Shown here: piece by piece, positions 44,691 through 54,526 of the stretch
How positions within the stretch are numbered: position 1 is the first letter of the stretch
Layout of the letters: each line of letters begins with the position of its first letter
Notes under the pieces: generated by a model
Told to the model about the DNA's origin: nothing
Databases searched by the model: none
What the model saw: only the letters and a program-made list of their open reading frames with translations
Translations under genes and position numbers: made by a program
Source: Rhodocyclaceae bacterium
GTDB lineage: Bacteria > Pseudomonadota > Gammaproteobacteria > Burkholderiales > Rhodocyclaceae
Direction of reading: 5' to 3'
DNA: 64,000 nt
NCBI GenBank assembly: GCA_023150275.1
Contig: JAKLLG010000001.1
Span: forward strand, 372,001-436,000

Positions 44691-45050
44691 ATGCAGAAAA
44701 TTCTCATCATAGTCCACGCGCCGCCTTACGGTAGCGAGCGCGTTCTCTCGGCGCTGCGCGTCGCGACGGCGCTGGTCTCGCAGGAGCAGGAGCGCGTCGA
44801 TCTTTCGTTGTTCATGATGTCGGATGCGGTGACCGTCGGCCTGCCCAACCAGCCGGCGGCGGAGGCGGGCGGCGGCCTGCAGCAGATGGTCGAAACCCTC
44901 GTCGAGCACGGCGCGCTCGTTCGTCTCTGCCGTACCTGCGCCGTCGCGCGCGGGCTGGAGAAGCTGGCGCTGATCCCCGGCGTCGCCATCGGCACCTTGA
45001 CCGATCTGGCCGCGGTGGCGCTCGAAGCCGACAAGGTCATCACCTTCTGA
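44691..45050 (+). CDS. DsrE-family protein
   Basis: 119 residues. Pattern KILIIVHAPPYGSERVLSAL, LFMMSDAVTVGLPNQ and LCRTCAVARGL (a CxxC with conserved Cys) fits single-domain DsrE/YchN-like proteins, which form small rings and sometimes carry sulfur. It is 2 bp upstream of oxyR, so the two are probably one operon; a redox-sensing or sulfur-handling link is inferred. Confidence 0.85.
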   Translation: MQKILIIVHAPPYGSERVLSALRVATALVSQEQERVDLSLFMMSDAVTVGLPNQPAAEAGGGLQQMVETLVEHGALVRLCRTCAVARGLEKLALIPGVAIGTLTDLAAVALEADKVITF

Positions 45051-45052
45051 CG

Positions 45053-45967
45053 ATGACCCTGACCGATCTCCGCTACATCGTCGCGCTGGCCCGTGAGCGG
45101 CATTTCGGCCGCGCCGCCGAGAAGTGCCACGTCAGTCAGCCGACGCTGTCGGTGGCGCTGAAGAAGGTCGAGCAGCGCATTGGCGCCCTGCTTTTCGAGC
45201 GTTCGTCGACCGAGGTGCGCCCGACGCCGCTCGGCGAGCAGGTGGCGGCGCAGGCGGAGCGCGTGCTCGAAGAGGCGACCAAGCTCGACGAGATCGCGCA
45301 GCAGGGCAAGGATCCGCTGGTCGGGCCGCTGCGCCTCGGCGCCATCTATACCATCGCGCCCTACCTGCTGCCGCGTCTGATTCCGGCGCTGAACCGGCGC
45401 GCGCCGCAGATGCCGCTCTACCTGCAGGAAAACTTCACGGTGCGGCTGGCCGAACAATTGCGGCGCGGCGAGCTCGACGTCGCAATCCTCGCCCTGCCCT
45501 TTGCCGAGCCGGGCATCGTCACCCGCGCCGTTTACGACGAGCCCTTCCGCGTCGCGGCGCCGGTCGGCCATCCGCTCGCCAGGGAAAAGAAGGTCAAGGC
45601 CGAGCGGCTGACGGCCGAACATCTGCTGCTGCTCGGCCAGGGCAACTGCTTCCGCGACCAGGTGGTGCAGGCCTGTCCGCATCTTTCCGAGCCGGGCGGG
45701 CTGGAGGGGGCGCTGGAGGGCAGTTCGCTGGAAACGGTTCGTCACATGGTCGCCTCCGGGGCGGGGGTTTCCGTGGTTCCGGCCTCGGCGGTCGAAAGCT
45801 GGCAGCCGGACGAGCGTTTGATGAGCATCCGTCCCTTTGCCGACCCGGTACCGACCCGTCGCGTCGTCCTCGCCTGGCGAGTGACCTTCCCGCGGCCGCA
45901 GGCGATCGACGCCATCCGCGAGGCGATCCTCGCGGCGCCGCCGCCCGGCGTGCTGCCGCTGCCATAG
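45053..45967 (+). CDS. oxyR: Peroxide-responsive regulator OxyR
   Basis: 304 residues, LysR family. N-terminal helix-turn-helix (RHFGRAAEKCHVSQPTLS) and a C-terminal sensing domain with both redox cysteines at the classical positions, Cys199 and Cys208 (GQGNCFRDQVVQAC). Disulfide formation switches it on in response to H2O2. It follows the DsrE gene and precedes dps. Its predicted motif is found upstream of ahpC, 19 kb away. Confidence 0.95.
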   Translation: MTLTDLRYIVALARERHFGRAAEKCHVSQPTLSVALKKVEQRIGALLFERSSTEVRPTPLGEQVAAQAERVLEEATKLDEIAQQGKDPLVGPLRLGAIYTIAPYLLPRLIPALNRRAPQMPLYLQENFTVRLAEQLRRGELDVAILALPFAEPGIVTRAVYDEPFRVAAPVGHPLAREKKVKAERLTAEHLLLLGQGNCFRDQVVQACPHLSEPGGLEGALEGSSLETVRHMVASGAGVSVVPASAVESWQPDERLMSIRPFADPVPTRRVVLAWRVTFPRPQAIDAIREAILAAPPPGVLPLP

Positions 45968-46060
45968 GCGCAGCCTATCCGTGCCATTGCCGACAGCGAT
46001 TGGACGGGCGCGCCACCGTTGCGTAAGCTGATCCCATCACCAACCCGAAGGGAGCGCATC

Positions 46061-46537
46061 ATGGCAACGAAGATCGATATCGGCATCGGCGACAAGGATC
46101 GCAAGAAGATCGCGGACGGCCTCTCGCGTCTGCTCGCCGACAGCTACACGCTGTACCTGAAGACCCACAACTTCCACTGGAACGTGACCGGCCCGCAGTT
46201 CAACAGCCTGCACGCAATGTTCATGACCCAATACACCGAGCTGTGGAATGCGCTCGACCTGATCGCCGAGCGCATCCGCGCGCTGGGCTACCCGGCGCCG
46301 GGGTCGTACAAGCAGTTCGTCGCGCTCTCGTCGATTCCCGAGGAGGAAGGCGTGCCGAAGGCAAAGGACATGATCCGCCAGCTCGTCGCCGGGCAGGAGG
46401 CAGTGACGCGGACGGCGCGCGACGTGTTCAAGGTCGTCGAGAAGGCCAACGACCAGCCGACCGCCGACCTGCTTACCCAGCGCATGGAAGTGCATGAGAA
46501 GAACGCCTGGATGCTGCGCGTGTTGCTCGAAGAGTGA
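46061..46537 (+). CDS. dps: DNA-protection protein Dps (ferritin-like)
   Basis: 158 residues. Ferroxidase motif [18 protein letters not shown], with [19 protein letters not shown] and an E-rich C-terminus typical of Dps-like mini-ferritins that use H2O2 to oxidise iron. The ATG at 46061 has an AAGGGAG site. It lies 93 bp downstream of oxyR; no clear OxyR motif could be seen in that gap. Confidence 0.95.
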   Translation: MATKIDIGIGDKDRKKIADGLSRLLADSYTLYLKTHNFHWNVTGPQFNSLHAMFMTQYTELWNALDLIAERIRALGYPAPGSYKQFVALSSIPEEEGVPKAKDMIRQLVAGQEAVTRTARDVFKVVEKANDQPTADLLTQRMEVHEKNAWMLRVLLEE

Positions 46538-46548
46538 AACCGGGGAAA

Positions 46549-46564
46549 CGTTTCACGTGAAACA
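46549..46564. other. Second parS site, between dps and topB
   Basis: CGTTTCACGTGAAACA, differing from the classical parS palindrome only at the first base; the 14-bp core 46550-46563 is a perfect palindrome. It lies 12 bp after the dps stop and 3 bp before the terminator stem. Confidence 0.9.
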
Positions 46565-46566
46565 AC

Positions 46567-46597
46567 GAGGGCTGCCCACGGGCAGCCCTCTGATTTT
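46567..46597 (+). terminator. Terminator after dps
   Basis: Stem 46567-46576 with 46581-46590 (10 bp perfect, loop CACG), followed by TGATTTT. It lies between convergent dps and topB, and may serve both. Confidence 0.88.
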
Positions 46598-46615
46598 CCC
46601 GGAATCGGCGGCAGA

Positions 46616-49204
46616 CTACTTCCTGGCGGCGGGTTTCTTCGCCGGTGCCTTCGCGGTCTTTGCCTTCGCCGGCGCGGCTTCTTCGCCCTTTGCCGCCTTT
46701 GCTGATTTTGCGGGGGTCTTGGGCTCGCGCTTCTCGAACTCGAAGCCGACCTTGCCGTCCTTGTCGCGCACGAGGAAGGCCGAGAACTTGCGCCGCGTCC
46801 GGTTCGAGACAAAGTTCTTCAGCAGGTCGGTGCGGCCGGTGGCGAGCAGCTTCGTCATCTGCTCGCGCTCGATTGGCTGCTGCAGGATGACCTGACCGGA
46901 GCGGAAGTCGCAGCTGCGTTCCGGCCCGACTGATTTCTCGCACACATAGGCCAGTCCATGCTGGAAGACACCCGCGCCACACTTCGGGCAGGCACCGAGC
47001 GATTCCTGGCCGGAGAAATCGACGGCCTCGCCGGCGCCTTCCTCGCCACCAGAACCCTGCCCGAAGTCGAACTCCGGCGCCTTTTCGTCGTTGAGCTTGA
47101 TCAGCGCGTTGAACGGCCGCCCCATCTTGTTACGGAATCCGGTCAGCGGGCCGATGCTGCCCTCGGTGAGCAGCGTTTCGATCTCCTCCGGCTCGAACTG
47201 GCGGCCGGCGACGATCTTCCACAGGCCGTAATCGCAGCCCTGGCACTGGAATTTCTTGTAGGTTTCCTTGATCTTGCCGCCGCACTTCGGGCACGGCGCG
47301 GCAAGTTCGCCGAAGTCGCCGGGAATGGTGTCGCTGTCGTAGCTCTTGGCGCGGGCGACGATGTGCTGCGTCATCGCGGCGATTTCCTGCATGAACGCCT
47401 CGCGCGACATTTCGCCCTTCTCCATGCGGGCGAGCTTCCATTCCCAGTCGCCGGTCAGCTCCGGATGGGTCAGTTCGGGGATGCCGAGGCCGTTCAGCAA
47501 GGTCATCAGAGAGAACCCCTTGGCAGTCGGGATCAGCTCGCGCCCTTCACGGTGGATGTACTGCTCGCCGATCAGGTTCTCGATGATCTGCGCGCGCGTG
47601 GCCGGCGTGCCGAGGCCACGACCGGCCATCGCCGCGCGCAGTTCGTCGTCGTCGACCATCTTGCCGGCGCCTTCCATCGCGGAGAGAAGCGTCGCTTCCG
47701 AGTAGCGCGCCGGCGGGCGGGTTTCGTTGGCCTTGACCAGCACATCCTCGGCTTTCACCTTCTCCTTGGGTTGGACCGGCACCAGGTTGGCTTCCTCGTC
47801 CTGGCTTTCACGTCCATAGACGGCGAGCCAGCCCGGATTGACCAGCACCTTGCCCTCGGTCTTGAACGGTTCGCCGGCGACGCGCGTGATGCGTGTGGTG
47901 ACGAGGTATTCGGCGGCCGGGTAGAACACCGCGAGGAAGCGCTTGACGACCAGGTCGTAGAGCTTCTGCTCGGGTTCCGAGAGGTGCTTCGGCGCCTGTG
48001 TCGTCGGGATGATCGCGAAGTGGTCGGAGATCTTGGCGTTGTTGAAGATGCGCTTGTTCGGCACGACCCAGTTCTTCTTCTGGATCTCGCTGGCGAAGAC
48101 ACCGTAACGGTTGGCGATCGACGGGTCGGAGCCCTTCTGCAGGTCGCGTCCGGCGAGCATGTCGAGCGTCGCCTTGACCGTGCCGAGGTAGTCCTCCGGC
48201 AGCGCGCGCGCGTCGGTACGCGGGTAGGTCAGCACCTTGTGCTTCTCGTACAGCGCCTGGGCGAGGCCGAGCGTCGCCTTGGCCGAGAAGCCGAAGCGGC
48301 CGTTGGCCTCGCGCTGCAGGCTGGTCAGGTCGTAGAGCAGCGGCGAGAGCTGCGTCGAGGGCTTGGCTTCTTCCAAGACCTCGCCGGGCTGGCCGAGGCA
48401 CTTGGCGCGCAGCGCGTCGGCTTTTGCCTGATCCCACAGCCGGTCGGCACGGGCGTGCTCGTCGTCGTCCTTGCCCTTGAACTTCTCGTCGAACCACTTG
48501 CCCTTGTATTCACCGGCAGCGGCGCCGAAGATGCCCTCGACTTCCCAGTAGGCGCGTGGCTTGAACTTCTTGATCTTCTCCTCGCGCTCGACGAGGATCG
48601 CCAGCGTCGGCGTCTGTACGCGGCCGACCGTGGTCAGGTGGAAGCCGCCGGTCTTCGAATTGAAGGCGGTCATCGCGCGCGTGCCGTTGATGCCGACCAG
48701 CCAGTCGGATTCGGAGCGGCAGACGGCGGCATCGGCCAGCCCGCGCAGCTCGGCGCCCGGGCGCAGTCCGGCAAAACCGTCGCGGATCGCGCCCGGCGTC
48801 ATCGACTGCAGCCACAGGCGCTGCACCGGCTTGCCGCTCTTCGCGTGCTGGGCGATGTAATTGAAGATCAGCTCGCCCTCGCGGCCCGCGTCGCAGGCAT
48901 TTACGAGGCCGGTGACATCCTTGCGCTTGATCAGCTTGGTCACGAGCTTCAGGCGCGATTCGGTTTTCTCGATCGGCTTCAGGTCGAAATGCGGCGGGAT
49001 CACCGGCAGGTGCGCAAACGACCACTTGCCGCGCTTGACCTCATAGGCCTCCGGGCAGGCGATTTCGAGCAGATGGCCGATCGCCGAGCTGAGGACATAA
49101 TCCTCGCTCTCGAAATAGTCGTCGTGCTTGGTGAAGCCGCCCAGCGCGCGCGCGATGTCGGCGGCGACGGAGGGTTTCTCGGCGATGATCAGCTTCTTGC
49201 TCAT
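46616..49204 (-). CDS. topB: DNA topoisomerase III
   Basis: 862 residues. N-terminal TOPRIM domain (LIIAEKPSVAADIARALGG and DAGREGELIFNYI), active-site tyrosine in TYPRTDARALPEDY, two zinc-type cysteine clusters (CPKCGGKI...CQGC and CPKCGAGV...C), and a Lys/Ala/Pro-rich tail ending KKPAARK. Type IA enzyme for decatenating DNA. The ATG at 49204 begins MSKKLIIAEK; upstream in-frame codons are not conserved. Confidence 0.97.
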   Translation of the reverse strand: MSKKLIIAEKPSVAADIARALGGFTKHDDYFESEDYVLSSAIGHLLEIACPEAYEVKRGKWSFAHLPVIPPHFDLKPIEKTESRLKLVTKLIKRKDVTGLVNACDAGREGELIFNYIAQHAKSGKPVQRLWLQSMTPGAIRDGFAGLRPGAELRGLADAAVCRSESDWLVGINGTRAMTAFNSKTGGFHLTTVGRVQTPTLAILVEREEKIKKFKPRAYWEVEGIFGAAAGEYKGKWFDEKFKGKDDDEHARADRLWDQAKADALRAKCLGQPGEVLEEAKPSTQLSPLLYDLTSLQREANGRFGFSAKATLGLAQALYEKHKVLTYPRTDARALPEDYLGTVKATLDMLAGRDLQKGSDPSIANRYGVFASEIQKKNWVVPNKRIFNNAKISDHFAIIPTTQAPKHLSEPEQKLYDLVVKRFLAVFYPAAEYLVTTRITRVAGEPFKTEGKVLVNPGWLAVYGRESQDEEANLVPVQPKEKVKAEDVLVKANETRPPARYSEATLLSAMEGAGKMVDDDELRAAMAGRGLGTPATRAQIIENLIGEQYIHREGRELIPTAKGFSLMTLLNGLGIPELTHPELTGDWEWKLARMEKGEMSREAFMQEIAAMTQHIVARAKSYDSDTIPGDFGELAAPCPKCGGKIKETYKKFQCQGCDYGLWKIVAGRQFEPEEIETLLTEGSIGPLTGFRNKMGRPFNALIKLNDEKAPEFDFGQGSGGEEGAGEAVDFSGQESLGACPKCGAGVFQHGLAYVCEKSVGPERSCDFRSGQVILQQPIEREQMTKLLATGRTDLLKNFVSNRTRRKFSAFLVRDKDGKVGFEFEKREPKTPAKSAKAAKGEEAAPAKAKTAKAPAKKPAARK

Positions 49205-49303
49205 GAGGGAATGCTCTGCGGGCGGCCGTGGTGGCCGTGGTCGATGGTTGCGGGGATGATAAGTGGGTTGTGCCGCGGCGCGCAAGCGGCGGCAGCTTTG
49301 CGA

Positions 49304-49753
49304 CTAGTGCAGGATGGCGTCGCTGTTGGCGCTGAGCAGTTCCTCAATGATCAGCGGTTCGAGCGTCTGTGCCTGGCTCCAGAGCACCATCAGCACAACG
49401 ATCTTCAGCTTCTCCACCGGGATCACGTCGTCGGTGAGTGCAAGCGCGCGGTCGATAATCAGTTCCCGCTGGGCGGCCGAGATTACGCCCGCCGATTCGA
49501 GGAAGGCGATGAAGTTGAGGCTTTCGTCAGCAAGGCGGGCGTTCTCCTCGGCGGTGAACACACGGAAGGAGCCCGGCGCAGCAGAGAGCGGCTCGGGTGC
49601 AGCTAGCTTGAGATCGTCGAGCCAGCCAAGGGCAAGGGAGATTTCCTCGCCATCGAATCCGGCTGCGGAAAGCTTGCGCGCCAGCGCGTCCGGCTCCGGG
49701 TGCGCGCCGAGGTCGAAGTAGTTTTCGAAGAGGAAGACGAGAACGTCGATCAT
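49304..49753 (-). CDS. smg: Smg family protein (DUF494)
   Basis: 149 residues. Starts MIDVLVFLFENYFDLGAHPEP and ends HLSEIDDAILH-like (LLSANSDAILH). Found next to dprA in many proteobacteria; function unknown. It lies 1 bp after the dprA stop, so the pair is co-translated. Confidence 0.93.
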   Translation of the reverse strand: MIDVLVFLFENYFDLGAHPEPDALARKLSAAGFDGEEISLALGWLDDLKLAAPEPLSAAPGSFRVFTAEENARLADESLNFIAFLESAGVISAAQRELIIDRALALTDDVIPVEKLKIVVLMVLWSQAQTLEPLIIEELLSANSDAILH

Positions 49754-49754
49754 G

Positions 49755-50903
49755 TTATGTACGGACTGCTGCCAACCGCTGGTAGCGGCCTCCCGGCAGG
49801 CTGGAAACGCGACCATCAAGCTCCAGTTGCAACAGGATCACGGAAAGCGCCTCTGCCGTCAAGCCGGATCGAGCGATCAGCTCGTCGATCGTCACCGGAT
49901 CAAAGCCCGCGCAAGTCAATACCGTCGCGCAGCGCTCATCATCGATGGATGCTGTGGCGGATGTTGTCTCTCCGCGTCGTTCGCCGGTGGCGGTCATGGG
50001 TCCGGCGAGCGACAACCGGAGCTCCTCGAGCACATCCGTCGCGGTTTCCACCAGCTTCGCGCCCTGACGGATCAAGCGGTGGCAGCCGCGCGCCTGCGGC
50101 GAGTGGATCGACCCGGGAATGGCGAATACCTCCCTGCCCTGCTCGCCCGCCAGTCGGGCGGTAATCAGCGAGCCGCTTTCCACTGCCGCCTCGACGACGA
50201 GTACGCCGCAGGAGAGGCCGGCAATCAGGCGATTGCGCCGCGGAAAATTGTAGGCTGCGGCCGGCGTACCCAGCGGAAACTCGGACACGATGACACCGCG
50301 CTCGGCAATCTCTTCGGCGAGCGCGCGGTTGCGGGCCGGATACAGGCGGTCGGCGCCGGTGCCGATCACCGCGATGGTGTTGCCGTTTGCGGCGAGCGCG
50401 CCGCGATGCGCGGCTGCATCGATGCCCAGCGCCAGCCCGCTGATTATCGCAAGTCCTGCATCGCTCAAGGCGGCCGCGAAGGCGCGGGCATTGGCTTCCC
50501 CCTGCGCGGTGGCGTTGCGGCTGCCGACAATGGCGAGTCCCGGGCGCATCCGCGCCCCCGCCCCGACACCCAGCAGGTCGCCGCGACCGCGAACGTAGAG
50601 CAGCGTCGGCGGATCGGGAATATCCAGCAACTGCTGCGGATAGGCCTCGTCGGCAAGCGTCAGGATGTTGTGCGTGGGGTGTAGCGCCCAGTCGAGCGCC
50701 TCGTCAACGGCTTGCCGATTGTCGTGTTCAAGCAGCCGGCGTGCTGCATCATCGCCAACAACGGCACGGAGCGCGTCGGGTGCCGCAGCAAAGACTTGAT
50801 CGGGAGGGCCAAAGGCGGCGAGCAGCCTGCGCTGCGTTTCGCCGCCGATACCGGGAATGAGGGTGAGGCGAAGCCAGTCGGCGAGCGTGGCGCCTTCGGG
50901 CAT
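49755..50903 (-). CDS. dprA: DNA-processing protein DprA
   Basis: 382 residues. Rossmann-type DNA-binding core with AIVGSRNATAQG, ISGLALGIDAAAHRGAL and GTGADRLYPARN, and a C-terminal winged-helix domain ending LPGGRYQRL. DprA loads RecA on incoming single-stranded DNA during transformation; it is present in many non-competent species too. It lies 6 bp after the LysM gene. Confidence 0.96.
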   Translation of the reverse strand: MPEGATLADWLRLTLIPGIGGETQRRLLAAFGPPDQVFAAAPDALRAVVGDDAARRLLEHDNRQAVDEALDWALHPTHNILTLADEAYPQQLLDIPDPPTLLYVRGRGDLLGVGAGARMRPGLAIVGSRNATAQGEANARAFAAALSDAGLAIISGLALGIDAAAHRGALAANGNTIAVIGTGADRLYPARNRALAEEIAERGVIVSEFPLGTPAAAYNFPRRNRLIAGLSCGVLVVEAAVESGSLITARLAGEQGREVFAIPGSIHSPQARGCHRLIRQGAKLVETATDVLEELRLSLAGPMTATGERRGETTSATASIDDERCATVLTCAGFDPVTIDELIARSGLTAEALSVILLQLELDGRVSSLPGGRYQRLAAVRT

Positions 50904-50909
50904 CGCTGC

Positions 50910-51941
50910 TCAGGGATTGCGCAGCAGGTCGCTGAGATTGACCGCACCGTTCGAGTTCAGCACCAGTGCATAGGCGACTTTCTCGAAGGTACGGAAAACG
51001 AAGATGAGGCCGTAGCGTTCCGGCGGCAGCGTGATCGTTTCCTTCTTGTCGGTTTCCCAGTTACGGAACGTATCGGAGCGATCACGGTAGAGCGCAAGCA
51101 CGTGACCGACCTCGAGCCCCGCGTTGCTGCCCTTGTTCAGTGCAATCACTGATCCGCGCCCGGCGTTGCCGACGCCGCCATAAACCGACAGCACTCGTGC
51201 ATTCATTTCCGCTGAGGGCTTGTGCGGTGCGTAGTTGACGAGCTGCGGGCGCTTCGCCGGCAGCAGCCGGTCCCCACGGCCGATCTCCTGCTTGAAGGTG
51301 CGGATTTCGAAAACGCCCGGCTCGCCCGGTTGCTGCTGCTCCGCCGTGCCGAGGTAGAACGCCTCATAACCAAGAACTTCCTTTGTTTCCGGGTCCAACA
51401 TCGGCTTGCCCGGGCGATAGATCTGCCACAGTTCCTGCTCCGGACGGTCGCTGGCGCCTTCGACGAAGGCTTTGTCCCCGGGGCCAAGGTGGACGCGCTC
51501 GATCTGCATGCCGACGATGCGTGCGCCATTGTTCACGGTGATGTCATCGACGATCTGCGGTTCCGAAATGAAGGGTTCGATCACGTTCGGCGGAATGCTG
51601 GGGATGCTCTGTTCGATCTTCTCCGAGTACACCTTCGGGGAGAGCTTGCCATTGCCGGCCACGCGCAGGATCGGGCGTCCGTTGGCATCCCGCTCGAGGA
51701 CAATCACGTCGCCGGGATAAATGCGGTGGGGATTCTTGATCTGCTCGGAATTCAGCCGCCATACTTCGGGCCAGCGCCATGGTTCCTTGAGGAACTTGGC
51801 CGAAATTCCCCACAGCGTGTCGCCGGGAACCACGATGTGGCGATCGGGTGCGTTGTCGGCAACCTGCAGCGGTGTCGGTTCGGCGGCGAAGGTCAGGCTG
51901 GCCGCCAAGGCCAGCAGCAGCGCGGATATAATGCGAGTCAT
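50910..51941 (-). CDS. Secreted LysM-domain protein
   Basis: 343 residues. Signal peptide MTRIISALLLALAASLTFA, then a LysM domain (HIVVPGDTLWGISAKFL ... NPHRIYPGDVIVL) at about residues 34-85, which binds peptidoglycan. The remaining 250 residues are an uncharacterised conserved region. It is the first gene in the LysM-dprA-smg-topB run and divergent from def. Confidence 0.9.
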   Translation of the reverse strand: MTRIISALLLALAASLTFAAEPTPLQVADNAPDRHIVVPGDTLWGISAKFLKEPWRWPEVWRLNSEQIKNPHRIYPGDVIVLERDANGRPILRVAGNGKLSPKVYSEKIEQSIPSIPPNVIEPFISEPQIVDDITVNNGARIVGMQIERVHLGPGDKAFVEGASDRPEQELWQIYRPGKPMLDPETKEVLGYEAFYLGTAEQQQPGEPGVFEIRTFKQEIGRGDRLLPAKRPQLVNYAPHKPSAEMNARVLSVYGGVGNAGRGSVIALNKGSNAGLEVGHVLALYRDRSDTFRNWETDKKETITLPPERYGLIFVFRTFEKVAYALVLNSNGAVNLSDLLRNP

Positions 51942-52102
51942 CGTGCTATCCTCATTCTGGCTCCCGGAACAATCGGGGCGTGGGATTTGTCATAGCAGCG
52001 CAATCGGTGAGCGGCGTTTCGACAATCAATCACCGAACGGCATCAAAGTCAAGACTTTGCGTTAGATTCTGCACGTAATTACTTCTTCGAGCAAGCTTTT
52101 TT
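51942..52102. other. Divergent regulatory gap between LysM protein and def
   Basis: 161 bp with both promoters. On the minus strand TTGACT at about 52046-52051 is a reasonable -35 for the LysM gene, but the paired -10 (TTGATT) is poor. No clear def promoter could be fixed. Confidence 0.4.
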
Positions 52103-52606
52103 ATGGCCCTACTGCCTATTCTTCGCTTTCCGGACCCGCGTCTGAGGAAAGTGGCGGCGCCGATCACGAATATTGACGACAGCATCCGCAGGCTGGCGGC
52201 GGACATGGCCGAAACGATGTACGAAGCGCCAGGCATCGGCCTCGCCGCGACGCAGGTCGACGTCCATAAACAACTGATCGTCATTGACGTATCGGAAGCG
52301 AAGGACCAGCTGCTGGTACTGATCAATCCCGAGATCGTTTCCAACGAAGGCGCACAGGTCGGCGAAGAAGGCTGTCTTTCGGTTCCCGGCGTCTATGACA
52401 AGGTCGAGCGTGCCGAGCGGGTGCTGGTCCGCTACCTCGATCTGGACGGCAAAGCGCAGCAGCGCGAAGCCGACGGACTGCTCGCCGTATGCATCCAGCA
52501 CGAGATGGATCACCTGAATGGCAAGGTGTTCGTCGACCACCTGTCGTTGCTGAAACAAACCCGGATCAAGTCCAAGCTGGCCAAGCAGGCCCGCATCACT
52601 GCCTGA
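52103..52606 (+). CDS. def: Peptide deformylase
   Basis: 167 residues. All three catalytic motifs are present: GIGLAATQ (44-51), EEGCLSVPG with metal ligand Cys91, and QHEMDHLNG with His133, Glu134, His137. It removes the formyl group from new proteins. It is 10 bp upstream of fmt, the enzyme that adds that group to initiator tRNA. Confidence 0.98.
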   Translation: MALLPILRFPDPRLRKVAAPITNIDDSIRRLAADMAETMYEAPGIGLAATQVDVHKQLIVIDVSEAKDQLLVLINPEIVSNEGAQVGEEGCLSVPGVYDKVERAERVLVRYLDLDGKAQQREADGLLAVCIQHEMDHLNGKVFVDHLSLLKQTRIKSKLAKQARITA

Positions 52607-52616
52607 ATCCCCCACA

Positions 52617-53543
52617 ATGAAGATCATCTTCGCCGGGACGCCGGAATTTGCTGCGTCCGCGCTCGCCGCCATCCTCGAAGCCGGGCACGAAGTCGCCCTG
52701 GTGCTGACGCAACCTGACCGTCCAGCGGGGCGCGGGATGAACATGCAGGCGTCGCCGGTAAAACAGCTGGCCGAATCGCGCAACATCCCGGTCTTTCAGC
52801 CCCCCAGTCTCAAGGATGCGGTGACTCAGGAAAGGATCGCCGCCGTCACCGCCGATGCGATGGTCGTTGCCGCCTACGGCTTGCTTTTGCCTCAGGCGGT
52901 ACTGGATCTGCCCCGCTTGGGCTGTCTCAACATCCATGCCTCGCTGCTGCCGCGCTGGCGCGGTGCGGCGCCGATCCAGCGGGCGCTGCTCGCCGGTGAT
53001 ACCGAAACCGGCGTCTGCATCATGCAGATGGAAGCCGGCCTGGATACCGGCCCGGTACTGCTGCGTGAAGGAACCGCCATCTCCGCACAGGATACGGCAG
53101 CGACCCTGCACGACCGGCTGGCGACGATCGGCGCCCGACTCATCGTTACTGCGCTCGATCGCCTGCCGCTGGCGGCTGAGCCGCAGCCCGGGACGGGCGT
53201 GACCTACGCAGCAAAAATCGACAAGGCGGAGGCTGCCATCGACTGGACGCGCGCGGCTGAGGCCGTCGATCGCCAGATCCGCGCCTTCAATCCCTTTCCC
53301 GGCGCCACGACGACACTCGCCGGCAACGCCGCCAAGATCTGGCGGTCGCAACTTGCTGACCCCGCTGGCGGCAACGGCGTCCCCGGCGAAGTAATTGCCG
53401 TCGAGCGCGACGCGCTGCTCGTCGCCTGTGGCGCGGGCGCTGTGCGCATCTTCGAACTGCAGAAGGCGGGCGGCAAGCGTCTGCCCAGTGCCGCTTTCGT
53501 TGCCGGGCATCCTGTAGCTGTCGGAGCGCGCTTCGGCGATTGA
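52617..53543 (+). CDS. fmt: Methionyl-tRNA formyltransferase
   Basis: 308 residues. [18 protein letters not shown] at the start, catalytic [19 protein letters not shown], and [14 protein letters not shown] in the N-terminal domain; the C-terminal domain binds initiator tRNA. Co-transcribed with def. Confidence 0.98.
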   Translation: MKIIFAGTPEFAASALAAILEAGHEVALVLTQPDRPAGRGMNMQASPVKQLAESRNIPVFQPPSLKDAVTQERIAAVTADAMVVAAYGLLLPQAVLDLPRLGCLNIHASLLPRWRGAAPIQRALLAGDTETGVCIMQMEAGLDTGPVLLREGTAISAQDTAATLHDRLATIGARLIVTALDRLPLAAEPQPGTGVTYAAKIDKAEAAIDWTRAAEAVDRQIRAFNPFPGATTTLAGNAAKIWRSQLADPAGGNGVPGEVIAVERDALLVACGAGAVRIFELQKAGGKRLPSAAFVAGHPVAVGARFGD

Positions 53544-53548
53544 GGTCA

Positions 53549-53585
53549 AGTCGCTGCCGTTTCAAGCGAAACGGCGGGAGCGACT
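53549..53585. terminator. Strong hairpin between convergent fmt and S1/P1 nuclease genes
   Basis: Arms 53549-53563 and 53568-53585 form a 15-bp stem (7 + 8 bp) with a 3-nt GGG bulge at 53576-53578 and loop AAGC. There is no T-tract, so it may stop transcripts with help, or protect their 3' ends. Confidence 0.65.
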
Positions 53586-53587
53586 GC

Positions 53588-54526
53588 TTACCAACTCAGT
53601 AGCAGTTCCGTCAGCAGGCGTGCCAAGCGACGCCCGGCGGTGACAACACGTTCATCGGCTGTGCGTTGCGCACGTTCGTGGTAATTCGCCGAGATGCTCG
53701 GCGCGTCGCCGTCGAGATCAGCATAGACGACCATTTGTGCCAGCGAACGTCCCTCCGAAAGCCAATCGCTGAGCTTGGCTCCGGTCGCCGCCGTGGTTGC
53801 ACCCGGCGGATGACTCTCAAGCAGGCGGCGCGCCCGACGCTCCAGTCGTTCGCCGCGCAGCCACGGCGGCCCCGGCAGATCGTCCCAATAGGCATGCAGG
53901 GTCATTTCGCGCAAACGGGGATGGAACGGGTTATCCACCCACAACCGGTTGCCGCCATCATCGCCGCGCCCCTCCTCATCGATGCGGCTCACCGTATGCA
54001 GCGGCTGATGCGCATCCCCGACCAGATGGATCAGCCAGACGAGTGCGTAGGCCCGGGCCGCTGGCGGCTGGGTGGTGTCCGCGATGCTGCGTCGCAGTCG
54101 TGCCAATTGCAGGTGAAGCTCTCCGTCGCCGATATTGCGCACGATCGGTGCAGCAAACAGTGGCTGGTCGACGTAATGCCAGCGGGTATGTCGCGCCATG
54201 TCGGGAAAGCCGGCAAGCGTCCGGGTCGGGTCTTCCCCGTCATCGTGGAAACGTGCATCGCGACGTATTTCGTCGGCCCAGGTGCTCGCCTCAAGAAATG
54301 CAGCGTAAGCGGGCGTCGCGTTCTTCTGGCGGGCCAGCCAGCGATCGTGGTCGGGGTGCGCGGCGAGCAACTCGCCGATCCGCGTCCGCGCTTCGTTAGG
54401 GAGTTCGTGCCAGGCAATTGCTGCCGTCAGCCGGTGACCCGCTGCATTCCAGGCATGGGCGGGGGGACTCGCAGCGTTGAGGAAAAAAGCGAAGACCGCG
54501 GCAAGCCGCAGGGGGTGCCGCCTCAT
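53588..54526 (-). CDS. Secreted S1/P1-type nuclease
   Basis: 312 residues. Signal peptide ends at SPPAHA, so the mature chain starts with Trp ([17 protein letters not shown]), the residue whose amino group binds zinc in S1/P1 nucleases. Other zinc ligands lie in '[18 protein letters not shown]' and GGNRLWVDN. It probably degrades single-stranded nucleic acids in the periplasm or outside the cell. Its ATG overlaps the stop of the cation-efflux gene. Confidence 0.93.
   Translation of the reverse strand: MRRHPLRLAAVFAFFLNAASPPAHAWNAAGHRLTAAIAWHELPNEARTRIGELLAAHPDHDRWLARQKNATPAYAAFLEASTWADEIRRDARFHDDGEDPTRTLAGFPDMARHTRWHYVDQPLFAAPIVRNIGDGELHLQLARLRRSIADTTQPPAARAYALVWLIHLVGDAHQPLHTVSRIDEEGRGDDGGNRLWVDNPFHPRLREMTLHAYWDDLPGPPWLRGERLERRARRLLESHPPGATTAATGAKLSDWLSEGRSLAQMVVYADLDGDAPSISANYHERAQRTADERVVTAGRRLARLLTELLLSW

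Noticed and set aside
45968..46060. OxyR site before dps
   Set aside because: No ATAG-n-T-nnn-A-n-CTAT-like pattern could be found in the gap.
46958..49606. 882-codon open frame antisense to topB
   Set aside because: Same compositional artefact; topB on the other strand has all catalytic motifs.
53556..53575. Palindrome GCCGTTTC-AAGC-GAAACGGC as a third parS
   Set aside because: The centre is AAGC instead of CACGTG, which ParB needs; it is better explained as a hairpin between convergent genes.
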